A stretch of 64,000 nucleotides of DNA from Billgrantia pellis (lineage in GTDB: Bacteria > Pseudomonadota > Gammaproteobacteria > Pseudomonadales > Halomonadaceae): positions 372,001 through 436,000 of the forward strand of contig NZ_VTPY01000002.1 of assembly GCF_008297955.1 (NCBI RefSeq). Reading direction: 5' to 3'. The stretch's first letter is position 1, and every line of letters starts with the position of its first letter. The notes below the pieces were generated by a model. The model saw only the letters and a list, made by a program, of their open reading frames with translations. It was not told the origin of the DNA and made no database searches. The translations under genes and the position numbers were made by a program. Shown here piece by piece: positions 8,566-17,974 of the stretch.

Positions 8566-9363
8566 TCAATCGAGACGAAACAGCTCCCGCGGGGAGCGGT
8601 CCAGGATCACGTGCCGATCGTCATCATCGCAGACCCAGTCGGCCATCCAGTCGAAGGTGTCGCGATAGCTGTGCTTGTCTTCATGGCGGGTCCAGGGCCA
8701 GTCGCTGCCCCACACCAGCCGCTCGCGCCCCAGCTTGTCCAGCAGCTCGCGAACATGAGGTAGCAGGTCGCGCACGGGGGAACGATAAGGTGCCGACAAC
8801 TTGACCCAGGTGCGACCGTATCGACCGGCTTCCAGCAGCAGACGGAAACCGGTATCAACGGCGGGATCGGCCTCGACGGGCAGCCCGATGTGATCGATCA
8901 CCAGCCTGACACCATGCTCGTGCAGCGCTGGGAATAGCTCTGGCAGGCGATCCCCCTCGAGATGCAGCTCCAAGTGCCAGTTCAGCACCTTCAGCCGGTC
9001 CAGGAAATCGATCCATTGCGGATCATTGAGGTCGGGAAGTTCGCGGCGCCGTTCGATGAGATTCCATCGCACGCCGACGATGCCGGCCGCATCGAGCTGG
9101 CGCATCTCGGTCAGGCTGGCCTCCTTGGGAAGCTGAACCACTCCCCGGTAGTTCTCACCCAGCTCGCTGAGGATCCTCAGCAGCTCACGATTGTCGTGGC
9201 CGAGAAAGCTTGGCTGAACCAGCACGCCACCGCGAAGCTCGCATGCCTCCAGATGCGCCTGCCACTCATGCCGGGGCGCCGGTCGTGACGGACGATAGTT
9301 GGAACCCTTGGTCTCATCCACTTGCGGATAGACGTGGGCGTGACAGTCGTATCCTTGCTTCAC
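8566..9363 (-). CDS. Amidohydrolase-family (2-pyrone-4,6-dicarboxylate hydrolase-like) metal-dependent hydrolase
   Basis: A 265-residue TIM-barrel amidohydrolase of the Amidohydro_2 group. The metal-binding HxH is at residues 8-10 (DCHAHVYP), with a later conserved His in VIDHIGLP and the catalytic Asp in GSDWPW. This small group includes PDC hydrolase (LigI) and lactonases. It is divergent from the GntR regulator and tctCBA transporter, suggesting it hydrolyses a lactone or dicarboxylate imported by that system. The exact substrate is unknown. Confidence 0.85.
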   Translation of the reverse strand: MKQGYDCHAHVYPQVDETKGSNYRPSRPAPRHEWQAHLEACELRGGVLVQPSFLGHDNRELLRILSELGENYRGVVQLPKEASLTEMRQLDAAGIVGVRWNLIERRRELPDLNDPQWIDFLDRLKVLNWHLELHLEGDRLPELFPALHEHGVRLVIDHIGLPVEADPAVDTGFRLLLEAGRYGRTWVKLSAPYRSPVRDLLPHVRELLDKLGRERLVWGSDWPWTRHEDKHSYRDTFDWMADWVCDDDDRHVILDRSPRELFRLD

Positions 9364-9429
9364 TCTGGTTTCCTCACCCTGGCTTCCTCATCCGTCAGGC
9401 CCTGACCGCTAACACGCATGGCCATCCTG

Positions 9430-9462
9430 ACTAGACTTAAGTCTAGTTCTCTAGAGAACTAG
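9430..9462. promoter_or_regulatory. Two overlapping perfect palindromes, probable GntR operator
   Basis: An 18-bp perfect palindrome ACTAGACTTAAGTCTAGT (9430-9447) overlaps a 20-bp perfect palindrome CTAGTTCTCTAGAGAACTAG (9443-9462), and a further TTGACTAG follows. The site lies in the intergenic region between the divergent amidohydrolase and gntR starts. GntR/HutC-type repressors bind short palindromes, so autoregulation and shared control of both directions is likely. Confidence 0.7.
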
Positions 9463-9528
9463 TTGACTAGAAGTATACACTCGTCTTTAGTGACGACAAC
9501 AAGGCAGCGAATCCAGGAGACCGAACCC

Positions 9529-10287
9529 ATGTGTGCATTGCGCATGCCCCAAGCCGACGGGCGCCTTCCCCTCTATGCCCGGCTGCGCGACCAGTTGGCG
9601 TCGCGGATCGCCAATGGGGAGTGGTCGCCGGGCGACACGATCCCCTCGGAGAACCGCCTGGCCGAGGAGTATGGCGTGGCGCTGGCCACCATGCGCATGG
9701 CGCTGAAGCAGCTCGTGGACGAAGGCCTGCTGGAGCGTCGCCGCGGCACCGGCACCTTCGTCAAGCAGCCGGCTTTCCGCGCTGACCTGTTTCGCTTCTT
9801 CCATGTTCACGACGCCGACGACCCCGACGGCTCCGTGATTCCCGAGAGCCGCATCCTCAGTCGCCATGAGATCGAGACGCCCGACGAGGTCCGGCTGGCC
9901 TTCGGCGAGTCGGACGCGACACGCTGCCTCAAGCTCGAGCGCATTCGCCTGTGGTCCGGCGAACCGATGCTGTTCGAGGAGGTTTACCTGCGCCTGCCCG
10001 ATTTCGAAGGGCTGCTGGCGCTCGATCCCAAGGACATGGGACCGCTGCTCTACCCCGTTTTCCTTCAGGAGTTCGGGATCCTGATCACGTCGGCGACGGA
10101 TGAGCTTTCATTCGGCTCCGCCACCCAGGCAAGCGCCAGGCACCTGGAACTGCCAGCCAATTCGCCGGTTGCCGTCATCGAGCGCATCGCGCGCAACCCT
10201 GTGGGCCGCGTCATCGAATACCGCCGCGTGCATGGCCGTCCCGAACGCTTCCGCTATCGCGTCACTCTCGGCGAGCAACACGCCTGA
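9529..10287 (+). CDS. GntR-family (HutC/UTRA) transcriptional regulator
   Basis: A 252-residue protein. The start MCALRMPQADGRLPLYARLR at 9529 follows CCAGGAGA. An N-terminal winged HTH (GDTIPSENRLAEEYGVALAT, RRRGTGTFV) is joined to a C-terminal UTRA ligand-binding domain (RCLKLERIRLWSGEPMLFEE; AVIERIARNPVGRVIEYR). It lies 56 bases ahead of tctC on the same strand and opposite the amidohydrolase; the palindromes upstream fit its operator. The ligand is probably the transported carboxylate or a metabolite. Confidence 0.9.
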   Translation: MCALRMPQADGRLPLYARLRDQLASRIANGEWSPGDTIPSENRLAEEYGVALATMRMALKQLVDEGLLERRRGTGTFVKQPAFRADLFRFFHVHDADDPDGSVIPESRILSRHEIETPDEVRLAFGESDATRCLKLERIRLWSGEPMLFEEVYLRLPDFEGLLALDPKDMGPLLYPVFLQEFGILITSATDELSFGSATQASARHLELPANSPVAVIERIARNPVGRVIEYRRVHGRPERFRYRVTLGEQHA

Positions 10288-10343
10288 AGCGGGCCTCGAC
10301 ACCCGCCCCCATGGCCTCACGATTCCAACGACAGGTACGACAA

Positions 10344-11306
10344 ATGAAAACCACGCTGCTCCTCACCACCGCCACCGTGTCAGCCCTTGCCTTCACCCCG
10401 GCCATGGCCAGCGACTATCCCAGCCGCCCCATCGAGGTCATCGTGCCGGCACCGGCGGGTGGCGGCACCGACAACGTGGCACGCATGCTCAACCAGTATC
10501 TCGAGGCGGAACTGGGCCAGCCCGTTGCCGTGCTCAACGTGGCGGGTGGTGGCGGCGCCATCGGCGTCAACCAGTTCTCCCGGGCGCGCCCCGATGGTTA
10601 TACCCTGCTTTCCACCTGGAACAGCCCCATCACCACGGTGCCGCACATGCAGCGCGTGCAGTACTCCTACGAGACGTTGACTCCCATCACCAGCACCTCG
10701 CAGAGCGCCTATACCCTCTGTGTCGCGCCTGATTTCCCGGCCGAGAGCGGCGAGGAGTTCCTTGCCGAGCTGCAAGCCAACCCCGGCAAGTACACCTATG
10801 GCAACGATGGCGTCGGCGGCACCATGCGCCTGGCGGCGGAGCGGATCTTCGAAGCCTACGACATCACCGCCCGCCCGATTCCCTTCGGCGGTGCCGGCGA
10901 GACCCTGCAGAACTTCCTCGGCGGTCACGTCGACATCTACGGCGGCTCCATCACGCCGGTGCTGCCCTATGTCGAGGATGGCCAGGCCAAGTGCCTGCTG
11001 GTGACCTCCGCCGATGACAACGAGGCCCTGCCGCAGGCATCCGGCCTCGCCGCCCTGGGTCACCCCGATCTGGAAACTGTGCTCTGGCGCATGATGCTGG
11101 GCCCCGAAGGCATGGAGGAAGCGCGTGCGGAAGCGGTCGCCGATGCCGTGGCCCGCGCCGTGGAGCATCCGGAGTTCCAGGAATTCCTCGCCGCCCAGGG
11201 CGAAACCCTCAACCTGGTACGTGGCGAAGCACTGCGCAAGCGCCTGGAACAGGAAACCCTGGCCATCGGCGAGACCCTGGAAAGCCTCGGCCTCAAGCAA
11301 CAGTGA
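10344..11306 (+). CDS. tctC: Tripartite tricarboxylate transporter substrate-binding protein (Bug/TctC), set 1
   Basis: A 320-residue periplasmic binding protein. The start at 10344 gives a clean signal peptide (MKTTLLLTTATVSALAFTPA, cleavage after AMA). The mature protein starts SDYPSRPIEVIVPAPAGGGT with the Bug-family DNVAR segment and ends with the usual helical tail. It delivers a carboxylate to the TctAB membrane complex encoded next. Ligand identity is not deducible; the neighbouring PDC-hydrolase-like gene points to an aromatic-derived dicarboxylate or lactone. Confidence 0.92.
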   Translation: MKTTLLLTTATVSALAFTPAMASDYPSRPIEVIVPAPAGGGTDNVARMLNQYLEAELGQPVAVLNVAGGGGAIGVNQFSRARPDGYTLLSTWNSPITTVPHMQRVQYSYETLTPITSTSQSAYTLCVAPDFPAESGEEFLAELQANPGKYTYGNDGVGGTMRLAAERIFEAYDITARPIPFGGAGETLQNFLGGHVDIYGGSITPVLPYVEDGQAKCLLVTSADDNEALPQASGLAALGHPDLETVLWRMMLGPEGMEEARAEAVADAVARAVEHPEFQEFLAAQGETLNLVRGEALRKRLEQETLAIGETLESLGLKQQ

Positions 11307-11329
11307 CCCACAAAGGCATCGATAAGACC

Positions 11330-11809
11330 ATGAACTACAGGGATATCTTCTCTGGCATTGTCTTCCTCATCATTGGCGTCACCACCGTCTGGATGGGGAA
11401 GGACTTTTTTGCCGATGCCGCCTACGTTCCCATCGGGGTCGGCACCCTGATGGGCGCGTTCTCCCTGCCCTTGATCTGGCGAGGCATAAAGAGCGTGCTG
11501 GCCGCACACGCAACGACCGACTCCGCCGCAGGTCGCAACACGACGACTCACCCTGCTCCCGCCCTGGCCGATCATCCGGCGCGCTTCACCACGACCCTGG
11601 GCTGCTGTCTGGTGTACTACGCGGCCCTGCCAATCGTCGGCTTTTATACCACAAGCGCCCTGTTCATCACGCTGTTGGCGGTGCTGCTGGGAGAGCGTCG
11701 ACCCGCCGTGGTAGTGGGCATCACCCTGGGCTTCATCACGCTGCTGTACGCCCTGTTCGCCGTGGTGCTCAAGCGTCCCTTGCCCGTCGAGTTCTTCCTC
11801 GCCTCCTAG
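11330..11809 (+). CDS. tctB: Tripartite tricarboxylate transporter small membrane subunit TctB, set 1
   Basis: A 159-residue membrane protein with four predicted helices. The start ATG at 11330 begins MNYRDIFSGIVFLIIGVTT, typical of TctB; an earlier frame opening at 11303 adds a few polar residues only. A variable hydrophilic segment (about residues 65-85) separates the two helical pairs. It sits between tctC (23 bases) and tctA (14 bases) in a single operon. Confidence 0.88.
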   Translation: MNYRDIFSGIVFLIIGVTTVWMGKDFFADAAYVPIGVGTLMGAFSLPLIWRGIKSVLAAHATTDSAAGRNTTTHPAPALADHPARFTTTLGCCLVYYAALPIVGFYTTSALFITLLAVLLGERRPAVVVGITLGFITLLYALFAVVLKRPLPVEFFLAS

Positions 11810-11823
11810 ATAGGGTCCAGCTC

Positions 11824-13335
11824 ATGTTCGAATCGCTCCTGAATGCGCTCCCGGTGGCCCTGCAGTTCGGCTCGCTGATCAGCTTGTTCGTCGGCACGCT
11901 GATCGGCATCCTGATCGGTGCGCTGCCCGGCTTGAACCCGGTCATGGCCATTGCCCTGATGCTGCCGCTGACCTACGGCTTCGACCCCATCATTGCCCTG
12001 GGGCTGGTGGCCGGGATCTACAACGGCTCCATGTACGGCGGCGCCATTCCCGCCATCCTGCTCAACATCCCCGGCACGCCCGCCGCCATCGCCACCACCT
12101 TCGATGGCTACCCGATGACGCGCAAGGGCGAGGGCGGGCTGGCCCTGAAGACGGCCTGCTGGTCATCCGCCATCGGCGGTATCGTCAGCGCCCTGGCCCT
12201 GATGACGCTGGCCCCCATGTTGGCCAAGGTGACCCTAGCCTTCGGCCCCGCGGAGTACTTCTGGGTGGCCGTGTTCGGCCTCGTCAGCATCGCCGTGCTG
12301 GTCGGCAAGGATGTCAGCAAGGGCATGCTCAGCGCTCTCCTCGGCGTCATCATCGGCCTGGTGGGCGTCGATGCCATCAGCGGAGAAGAACGCTTCACCT
12401 TCAATACGCTCTATCTGGTGGGCGGCTTCGAGCTGCTCATCGTATTGATCGGGCTGTATGCCGTGCCGCCCGTGCTCGAGATGGCGGAAAGGCGCAACGA
12501 ATCCTACTTCAACAGCGACAGTTTTCGAGCCAAGCCGAGTGGCGGCAGCCTGGGCCTGCTGCGCCGACATTGGCGCACCTGGAGCCGCTCTTCGCTGATC
12601 GGTGTGGCCGTGGGTATTCTGCCTGGCGCCGGCGGCAACCTGGCCGCCCTGCTCAGCTACAACGAGGCCAAGCGCAAGGCGCCGGATCCCGAGACCTTCG
12701 GCAGCGGCAATCCGGTCGGTATCGCCGCGGCGGAGTCCGGCAACAGCGCCGACAACGCAGCGGCCATGATCCCCTCGCTGACGCTTGGCATACCCGGCAA
12801 CCTGATCGCGGCGCTGGTATTGGGCGCACTGATGATCCATGGCCTGCAGCCCGGCCCACAGCTGTTCACCCGCTCCCCCGACGTGGTGTTCGGCTTCATG
12901 TGGCAGATGCTGCTGACGGCCATGCTGCTGCTGTTGCTCGGCGGCATGGTGGCGACTCGCCTGTTCGCCCAGGTGCTGCGCATGCCCTCCGCGCTGCTGG
13001 TTCCCACCACATTGGTGCTGATGGCAGTGGGCGTGTACACCGTGAACGGCAATGTCACCGATCTTTATGTGATGCTGGCCTTCGGGCTGGCCGGTTACCT
13101 GCTCAACCGGCTCGGTTTCCCGCTGGCGCCCGTGGTGCTGGGGGTGCTGCTGGGCCCCATGGCGGAGCAGAACTTCCGCCTGACCATGCTGATTGCCCAG
13201 AACGACTGGACGGTGCTGTTCACCCGCCCCATCTCGCTGGGCATCATCGCCCTGCTGGCCGTGATACTGCTCTCCCAGGCCTGGAAAACGCTGCGCCAGC
13301 GGCCACGCCCGGCAGCGCACCCGGGGCGGCAGTAA
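11824..13335 (+). CDS. tctA: Tripartite tricarboxylate transporter large permease TctA, set 1
   Basis: A 503-residue polytopic membrane protein with TctA signatures: IGALPGLNPVMAIALMLPLT near the N-terminus, YGGAIPAILLNIPGTPAAIAT, the mid-protein VGILPGAGGNLAALLSYNEA and the second repeat ESGNSADNAAAMIPSLTLGIPG. The length equals the family norm. It forms the Na+- or H+-coupled translocation unit with TctB. It is followed after 51 bases by a dedicated two-component system. Confidence 0.93.
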   Translation: MFESLLNALPVALQFGSLISLFVGTLIGILIGALPGLNPVMAIALMLPLTYGFDPIIALGLVAGIYNGSMYGGAIPAILLNIPGTPAAIATTFDGYPMTRKGEGGLALKTACWSSAIGGIVSALALMTLAPMLAKVTLAFGPAEYFWVAVFGLVSIAVLVGKDVSKGMLSALLGVIIGLVGVDAISGEERFTFNTLYLVGGFELLIVLIGLYAVPPVLEMAERRNESYFNSDSFRAKPSGGSLGLLRRHWRTWSRSSLIGVAVGILPGAGGNLAALLSYNEAKRKAPDPETFGSGNPVGIAAAESGNSADNAAAMIPSLTLGIPGNLIAALVLGALMIHGLQPGPQLFTRSPDVVFGFMWQMLLTAMLLLLLGGMVATRLFAQVLRMPSALLVPTTLVLMAVGVYTVNGNVTDLYVMLAFGLAGYLLNRLGFPLAPVVLGVLLGPMAEQNFRLTMLIAQNDWTVLFTRPISLGIIALLAVILLSQAWKTLRQRPRPAAHPGRQ

Positions 13336-13386
13336 GCATGCCGATTCGTTACCATTCATGCTTTTGAATTCGCATCGGGAACGCAC

Positions 13387-14070
13387 GTGAAAGCCTTGGT
13401 CATCGAAGACAACCCCAACCTGGCCACCTCCATCGCCACCGTTCTCGGCGAGGCAGGCTTCCAGGTAGAGACCTGCGACGATGGCCAGGCCGCCGAGCAG
13501 TGGCTGCGCCATCTCTCCTTCGACCTGATCCTGCTCGACCTGGGGCTGCCCAACCTGGATGGTATTCACGTGCTGCGGCGCCTGCGTGCCCGCCAGGACA
13601 ACACGCCAGTACTGATCATCTCGGCCCGCGACGACCTGGATCAGCGCGTGCTGGGCCTGGAGGAAGGCGCCGACGACTATCTCGGCAAGCCCTTTTCGCT
13701 GGTGGAAGTGGTCGCCAGAGCCAAGGCGCTGGTACGGCGGGCCAAGCAGTTCGGCGAGAAGAGCCTGCACTGCGGCGACGTCGAGCTGCCGCCCGACAGC
13801 CCAGCGGTGCTGGTCAACGGCGAACCGGTCACGCTGCACCGCCGAGAGCGCGAGGTGCTCGAATACCTGTTGATCAACCAGGGGCGACTGGTGAGCAAGG
13901 CGCAGCTCATCGACCGGCTCTCGGACCTGGACGACGCCATCACTCCCAGCGCCATCGAGACCTACATCTCACGCCTGCGCAAGAAACTGGGCGATAGCAT
14001 CCAGCTGCGTACCGTGCGTGGGCTGGGCTATCTGCTCGACACCCAGCTGCTCGACACCAAGCCCCACTGA
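13387..14070 (+). CDS. tctD: OmpR-family response regulator, TctD-like
   Basis: A 227-residue protein with a GTG start. The receiver domain has the acidic pocket (VIEDNP), phospho-acceptor Asp at 51 (LILLDLGLP), and conserved Lys in DDYLGKPFS. The C-terminal winged helix (RREREVLEYLLINQGRLVSK ... YISRLRKKLG) is OmpR/PhoB type. Placement after tctCBA and just before the sensor kinase matches TctD, the activator of tricarboxylate transport. With the upstream GntR the operon appears to be under dual control. Confidence 0.92.
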   Translation: MKALVIEDNPNLATSIATVLGEAGFQVETCDDGQAAEQWLRHLSFDLILLDLGLPNLDGIHVLRRLRARQDNTPVLIISARDDLDQRVLGLEEGADDYLGKPFSLVEVVARAKALVRRAKQFGEKSLHCGDVELPPDSPAVLVNGEPVTLHRREREVLEYLLINQGRLVSKAQLIDRLSDLDDAITPSAIETYISRLRKKLGDSIQLRTVRGLGYLLDTQLLDTKPH

Positions 14071-14071
14071 T

Positions 14072-15475
14072 ATGACCTCCATTCGCTCCCGCCTGCTGCT
14101 GTGGATCGGCCTGCCCTTCACCCTGGTCGGCCTGCTGACCCTGGTCACCAGCTACTACGTGCTCTCCCGTCAGATCACCGAAACCTTCGACGGCATGCTG
14201 CTCAACGCCGCCGAGCGCCTGGAGCGACGAATCTACTCGGTGGACGGCGAGCTGCGCATCAACATGCACTACTTCAGCATCAGCACGCTGGGCAGCCGCG
14301 GCGACGGCAAAATCTTCTATCGGATACGCGATGCCGAGGGCAACATGCTGGCGGGCTTCGATGGCCTGGATGACCCTCCCGGGTCGCTCGACGAGCCGCT
14401 GTTCTACGACACCCGCTACGCCGGCAATACACTACGTGCCGTCGCCACCACCTTCCCCGTGGTTCGTTCGACCCACAGCGACCAGATAGAGGTGATTGTG
14501 GCCGAGTCCACCGAAGCGCGGGAGAACCTGATCAACGAGTTCCTGCTGACGCTCACGATTCTGATTGCGCTGGGTGGCCTGCTCGCCGTGACCATCGCCC
14601 TGCTGGCCATTCATCGCGGCCTGGCACCGCTGCGCTCGATCAGCCGCTCGCTACGGCGCCGTTCGCAGAACGATCTCGAGCCGATCGAAGCCGAAGTGCC
14701 CAGGGAAGTCTCCACCCTGGTCGCCAGCATCAACGGCCTGATGCAGCGTATGCGCCAGAGCATCTACAACACCCAGCAGTTCAATGCCGACGTCTCGCAC
14801 CAGCTGCGCACGCCACTATCGGAGATTCGCGCCCTGGCGGAGCTGGCCGTGCGCCAGCCCGACGCCCCCAGGGCCAGGCACAACCTGCACGAGATCGGCC
14901 GCATCGCCGAGAGCGCCGGCTACATGGTTCAGCAACTGCTCACCCTGGCCAAGGCACGCCATGAGCTGATGGACGCTTCCGCCATGACCGAAATCAATCT
15001 CGCCGAGACCTGCCGCGAGGCCTGCACCGAGGCGATCTCACGCATCTACCAGCGTGGCCAGGAACTGGAGTTCTGCGCAGCGGATGAGGACAGCCGAATC
15101 CTCGGCGACAGCGTGATGCTGCGCTGGCTGGTGCAGAACCTGATCGAGAACGCCAGCCAGCACGCCGGTGGCAGCCAACCCTATCGCGGCACTATCTACG
15201 TGGCCGTCTGCCACTGCCCTGACGGCATGCAGCTGCGGGTCAGCGACGACGGCATCGGCGTGAGGCCACAGCAACTTGACCGGATTACTGAACGCTTCTA
15301 CCGTGCCAGCCCCGAGACACCGGGCAGCGGCCTGGGCCTGGCCATCGTCGACGAGATCGCCCGCGCCCATGGCGCCAGCCTGGCCTTCGACAGCCCCCCG
15401 GGGCAGGGGCTGACGGTGACGGTGACTTTTCCCCATACAAGGCCTAACGGGCCAACCGCCGACCCAGCGCGATAA
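14072..15475 (+). CDS. tctE: Sensor histidine kinase, TctE-like
   Basis: A 467-residue membrane kinase; its ATG at 14072 follows the regulator stop by one base. Two membrane helices (about 9-31 and 158-180) flank a periplasmic sensor domain of the TctE_N type. HAMP is followed by the phospho-acceptor His at 243 (DVSHQLRTPLSEIRALAEL), N box (LVQNLIENASQHAGGS), G1 (SDDGIGV) and G2 (GSGLGLAIV). The gene's last 32 bases overlap the convergent AbrB-type gene. It probably senses the carboxylate outside the cell. Confidence 0.92.
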   Translation: MTSIRSRLLLWIGLPFTLVGLLTLVTSYYVLSRQITETFDGMLLNAAERLERRIYSVDGELRINMHYFSISTLGSRGDGKIFYRIRDAEGNMLAGFDGLDDPPGSLDEPLFYDTRYAGNTLRAVATTFPVVRSTHSDQIEVIVAESTEARENLINEFLLTLTILIALGGLLAVTIALLAIHRGLAPLRSISRSLRRRSQNDLEPIEAEVPREVSTLVASINGLMQRMRQSIYNTQQFNADVSHQLRTPLSEIRALAELAVRQPDAPRARHNLHEIGRIAESAGYMVQQLLTLAKARHELMDASAMTEINLAETCREACTEAISRIYQRGQELEFCAADEDSRILGDSVMLRWLVQNLIENASQHAGGSQPYRGTIYVAVCHCPDGMQLRVSDDGIGVRPQQLDRITERFYRASPETPGSGLGLAIVDEIARAHGASLAFDSPPGQGLTVTVTFPHTRPNGPTADPAR

Positions 15476-16451
15476 TGGTCGGCGTGGCAAGAATCAGCAG
15501 CAACAGGCGCAGCACGTGGTGCGTCACCACATAGATGGGATCGACGTCCAGCGCCACGGCGATTACCGCCATCTCCCCCACCCCGCCCGGCAGCAGCGCC
15601 AGCAGTGTGGCGATGAAGGTGTGCGGCGTGAAGGTCGACAGCAGCCAGGCGGCGGCCACCGCCATCAGTACGGCATAGAGCCCGAACAGCAGGCCGTAAC
15701 GGCCAACCTGGACGATCCGCTGCCAGGGCGTACCGGCGAAGCGCGCCCCCACTGAGCTGCCCAGCACTAGAAAGGTGGCCACTAGCAGCACATCGGGAAG
15801 CGCCACGCCATGGCCCAGCGTCGCCAGCACCGCCCCCACGGCCATGGGTCCGAGGAATTCCGGTAGCGGAAAGCGCAGCAGCCTGCCCAGCCACCAGGAG
15901 GCCGGAGCCAGCACCAGCAGCGAGATATCCTGCCAGCCCACCCCATTACCCTCGCCGAGCGCAATGCCACCGGCCAGGTAGCTGGCCATGAAGGCCGCGG
16001 AGGCCACCACGATGACCAGGCGCATGGCATGGGTGATGGCGATCCAGCGGATGTCCACGCCTAGGCGCTCGGCCAGGATCACCGTGGCGTTCATGCTGCC
16101 TGGGAAGGAGCAGAACACGGCGCTCAGACGGCTCATGCCGCTGGCGGAGAACAGCCAGGCGCCTCCCGCCAGCATCACGGCCATGTAGGCGAGCATGGCC
16201 AGCACGCTGGGGTACCACTCCAGCAGATGCCACAGCTCGCCCAGCTCGATACGGTTGCCGATGAACAGCCCCAGCATGGCGATGGAACCGCGATGCAGCC
16301 GCTTGTCGATACTCGCCCGTACGCCGGCCAGCGAAGCGATCAGCACCGCGAAGAGCGGTCCCAGCATCCAGGCCATGGGCAGGGAAACCAGGGCGGCGAT
16401 GCCGCCGCCCAGGGCTCCGATCAAAAGTGTCGAAACGGTACGCTGCACCAT
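15444..16451 (-). CDS. AbrB-family (ammonia monooxygenase-like) membrane protein
   Basis: A 335-residue membrane protein with about ten helices and two AbrB duplications (LGLFIGNRIELGELWHLLEW; LVATFLVLGSSVGARFAG). Family members are annotated as AbrB regulators or putative ammonia monooxygenase but are really uncharacterised membrane proteins (Pfam AmoA-related/AbrB). Its start lies 3 bases after the stop of the second tctA, implying translational coupling and a role linked to that transporter. Confidence 0.8.
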   Translation of the reverse strand: MVQRTVSTLLIGALGGGIAALVSLPMAWMLGPLFAVLIASLAGVRASIDKRLHRGSIAMLGLFIGNRIELGELWHLLEWYPSVLAMLAYMAVMLAGGAWLFSASGMSRLSAVFCSFPGSMNATVILAERLGVDIRWIAITHAMRLVIVVASAAFMASYLAGGIALGEGNGVGWQDISLLVLAPASWWLGRLLRFPLPEFLGPMAVGAVLATLGHGVALPDVLLVATFLVLGSSVGARFAGTPWQRIVQVGRYGLLFGLYAVLMAVAAAWLLSTFTPHTFIATLLALLPGGVGEMAVIAVALDVDPIYVVTHHVLRLLLLILATPTIIALGRRLAR

Positions 16452-16454
16452 CGA

Positions 16455-17963
16455 TCAGGCGCCGGCCGTGCGCTGGCGGCCCCTGAACCAGCCCACTAGG
16501 CGCTGGCCGAACAGCGAGATGATCAGCAACGCCAGGATGATCAAGGTCACCGGCCGCTCGAGCACGTAGGCCAGGTCGCCACCACTGATCTGGTAGGAGT
16601 GCAGCAGCGATTTCTCCGCCATCGCTCCCAGCAGCATGCCGATCACCGCGGCGGGCACCGAGTAGCCGTAGTGACGCAGCAGCCACCCTACCACCGCGAA
16701 GATCAGCACCGTGGCAGGGCCGGTCATGTTGCCGGTCAGGCCGAAGGAACCCATTACCGCCAGCACCAGCACCGAGGGGATCAGGTAGCGCATCGGTACC
16801 TTGACGATGTTGGCCAGCAGCGGAATGAACAGCAGGCCGATCACCATCAGCAGGAATACCTGGGCGAAGTTGGCGAAGATGATCGCGTAGACCACGTCGG
16901 TCTGCTGACGGATGAACTGCGGCCCGCCGGTGATGTTGTGCATGGCGAAGGCCGCCAGCATCACCGCGGTGGCGCCGCCGCCCGGAATGCCCAGCGCGAG
17001 CAGGGTCGCCATGGAGCCCGCCTCGGAGGTGCTGTTGGCCGACTCCGACGCCACCACCCCCTTGGGGTTGCCCTTGCCGAACGAGGAAGGGTCCTCGTCG
17101 CGACGCTGCGTTTCCACGTAGGAGAGCAGGTTCGAGACCGACGAGCCCACGCCCGGCACGGCGCCGACGAACACCCCGATCAGTCCGCCGCGAATCAGTA
17201 CCCAGGGGTAGGCCACGGCCATCTTGAAACCCTGGAAGATCTCCCCGACCCGAACCTTGCGTGAGGCCTCGGATTCAACGATGTAACCCTTGTTGGCGAG
17301 CTTGAACAGCTCCGAGGCGGCGAACATGCCCATCATCGCGGGTATCACCGGCACCCCGTCGAGCAGATAGGTCTGGCCCATGGTGCCTCTGGCCATGCCC
17401 AGCTCGTTGAAGCCGATGGTGCCCACCAGCATGCCCACGAAACCGGCCATCAGCCCCTTGAGCATCTGCTCGCCCCTGAGGCTGGCGATCAGCGTCATGC
17501 CCCACAGGATGATGGCGAACATCTCCGCCGGCCCCAGCTTCAGCACCATGAAGGAGAGCGGCTGAATCATCACGAACAGGATCAGGTAGCCCATCAGCAC
17601 ACCGATCACCGACGAGGCCAGTGCCACGCCCAGCGCCTGGTTGTGCTTGCCCTGGCGTGCCATGGGGTAGCCGTCGAAGGCGGTGGCGATAGCGGAGGAG
17701 GTGCCGGGTATGTTCATCAGGATCGCCGGGATGCCGCTACCGAAGGACCCCCCGGTGAAGATCGCGGTGAGGAAGAGCATGGCCTGCACGAAGTCCATGT
17801 ACAGCGTCATGGGCAGGAAGATCGCCATGGCCATGGAGATCTGCAGGCCCGGCGTGGCGCCGAAGATCAGGCCGATGACGATGCCGGGGACAACGACCAT
17901 CCACGGCGCGAAACTCGAGAACAGCAGGGCCAACCCCTGCTCGACGGCGGCAAGATCGATCAT
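16455..17963 (-). CDS. tctA: Tripartite tricarboxylate transporter permease TctA, set 2
   Basis: A 502-residue polytopic protein. TctA signatures are clear: FGATPGLQISMAMAIFLPMT, SFGSGIPAILMNIPGTSSAIA, VGAVPGVGSSVSNLLSYVET and ESANSTSEAGSMATLLALGI PG. The second-half pattern (GVGSSVSNLLSYVETQRR) differs from that of set 1, so the two systems are separate lineages rather than a recent duplication. It follows tctB by 11 bases on the minus strand. Confidence 0.92.
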   Translation of the reverse strand: MIDLAAVEQGLALLFSSFAPWMVVVPGIVIGLIFGATPGLQISMAMAIFLPMTLYMDFVQAMLFLTAIFTGGSFGSGIPAILMNIPGTSSAIATAFDGYPMARQGKHNQALGVALASSVIGVLMGYLILFVMIQPLSFMVLKLGPAEMFAIILWGMTLIASLRGEQMLKGLMAGFVGMLVGTIGFNELGMARGTMGQTYLLDGVPVIPAMMGMFAASELFKLANKGYIVESEASRKVRVGEIFQGFKMAVAYPWVLIRGGLIGVFVGAVPGVGSSVSNLLSYVETQRRDEDPSSFGKGNPKGVVASESANSTSEAGSMATLLALGIPGGGATAVMLAAFAMHNITGGPQFIRQQTDVVYAIIFANFAQVFLLMVIGLLFIPLLANIVKVPMRYLIPSVLVLAVMGSFGLTGNMTGPATVLIFAVVGWLLRHYGYSVPAAVIGMLLGAMAEKSLLHSYQISGGDLAYVLERPVTLIILALLIISLFGQRLVGWFRGRQRTAGA

Positions 17964-17974
17964 GGTGTCGCTCC

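Noticed and set aside
12235..13839. 534-codon minus-strand open frame
   Set aside because: Antisense to tctA and tctD; composition typical of GC-rich shadow frames and no family features.
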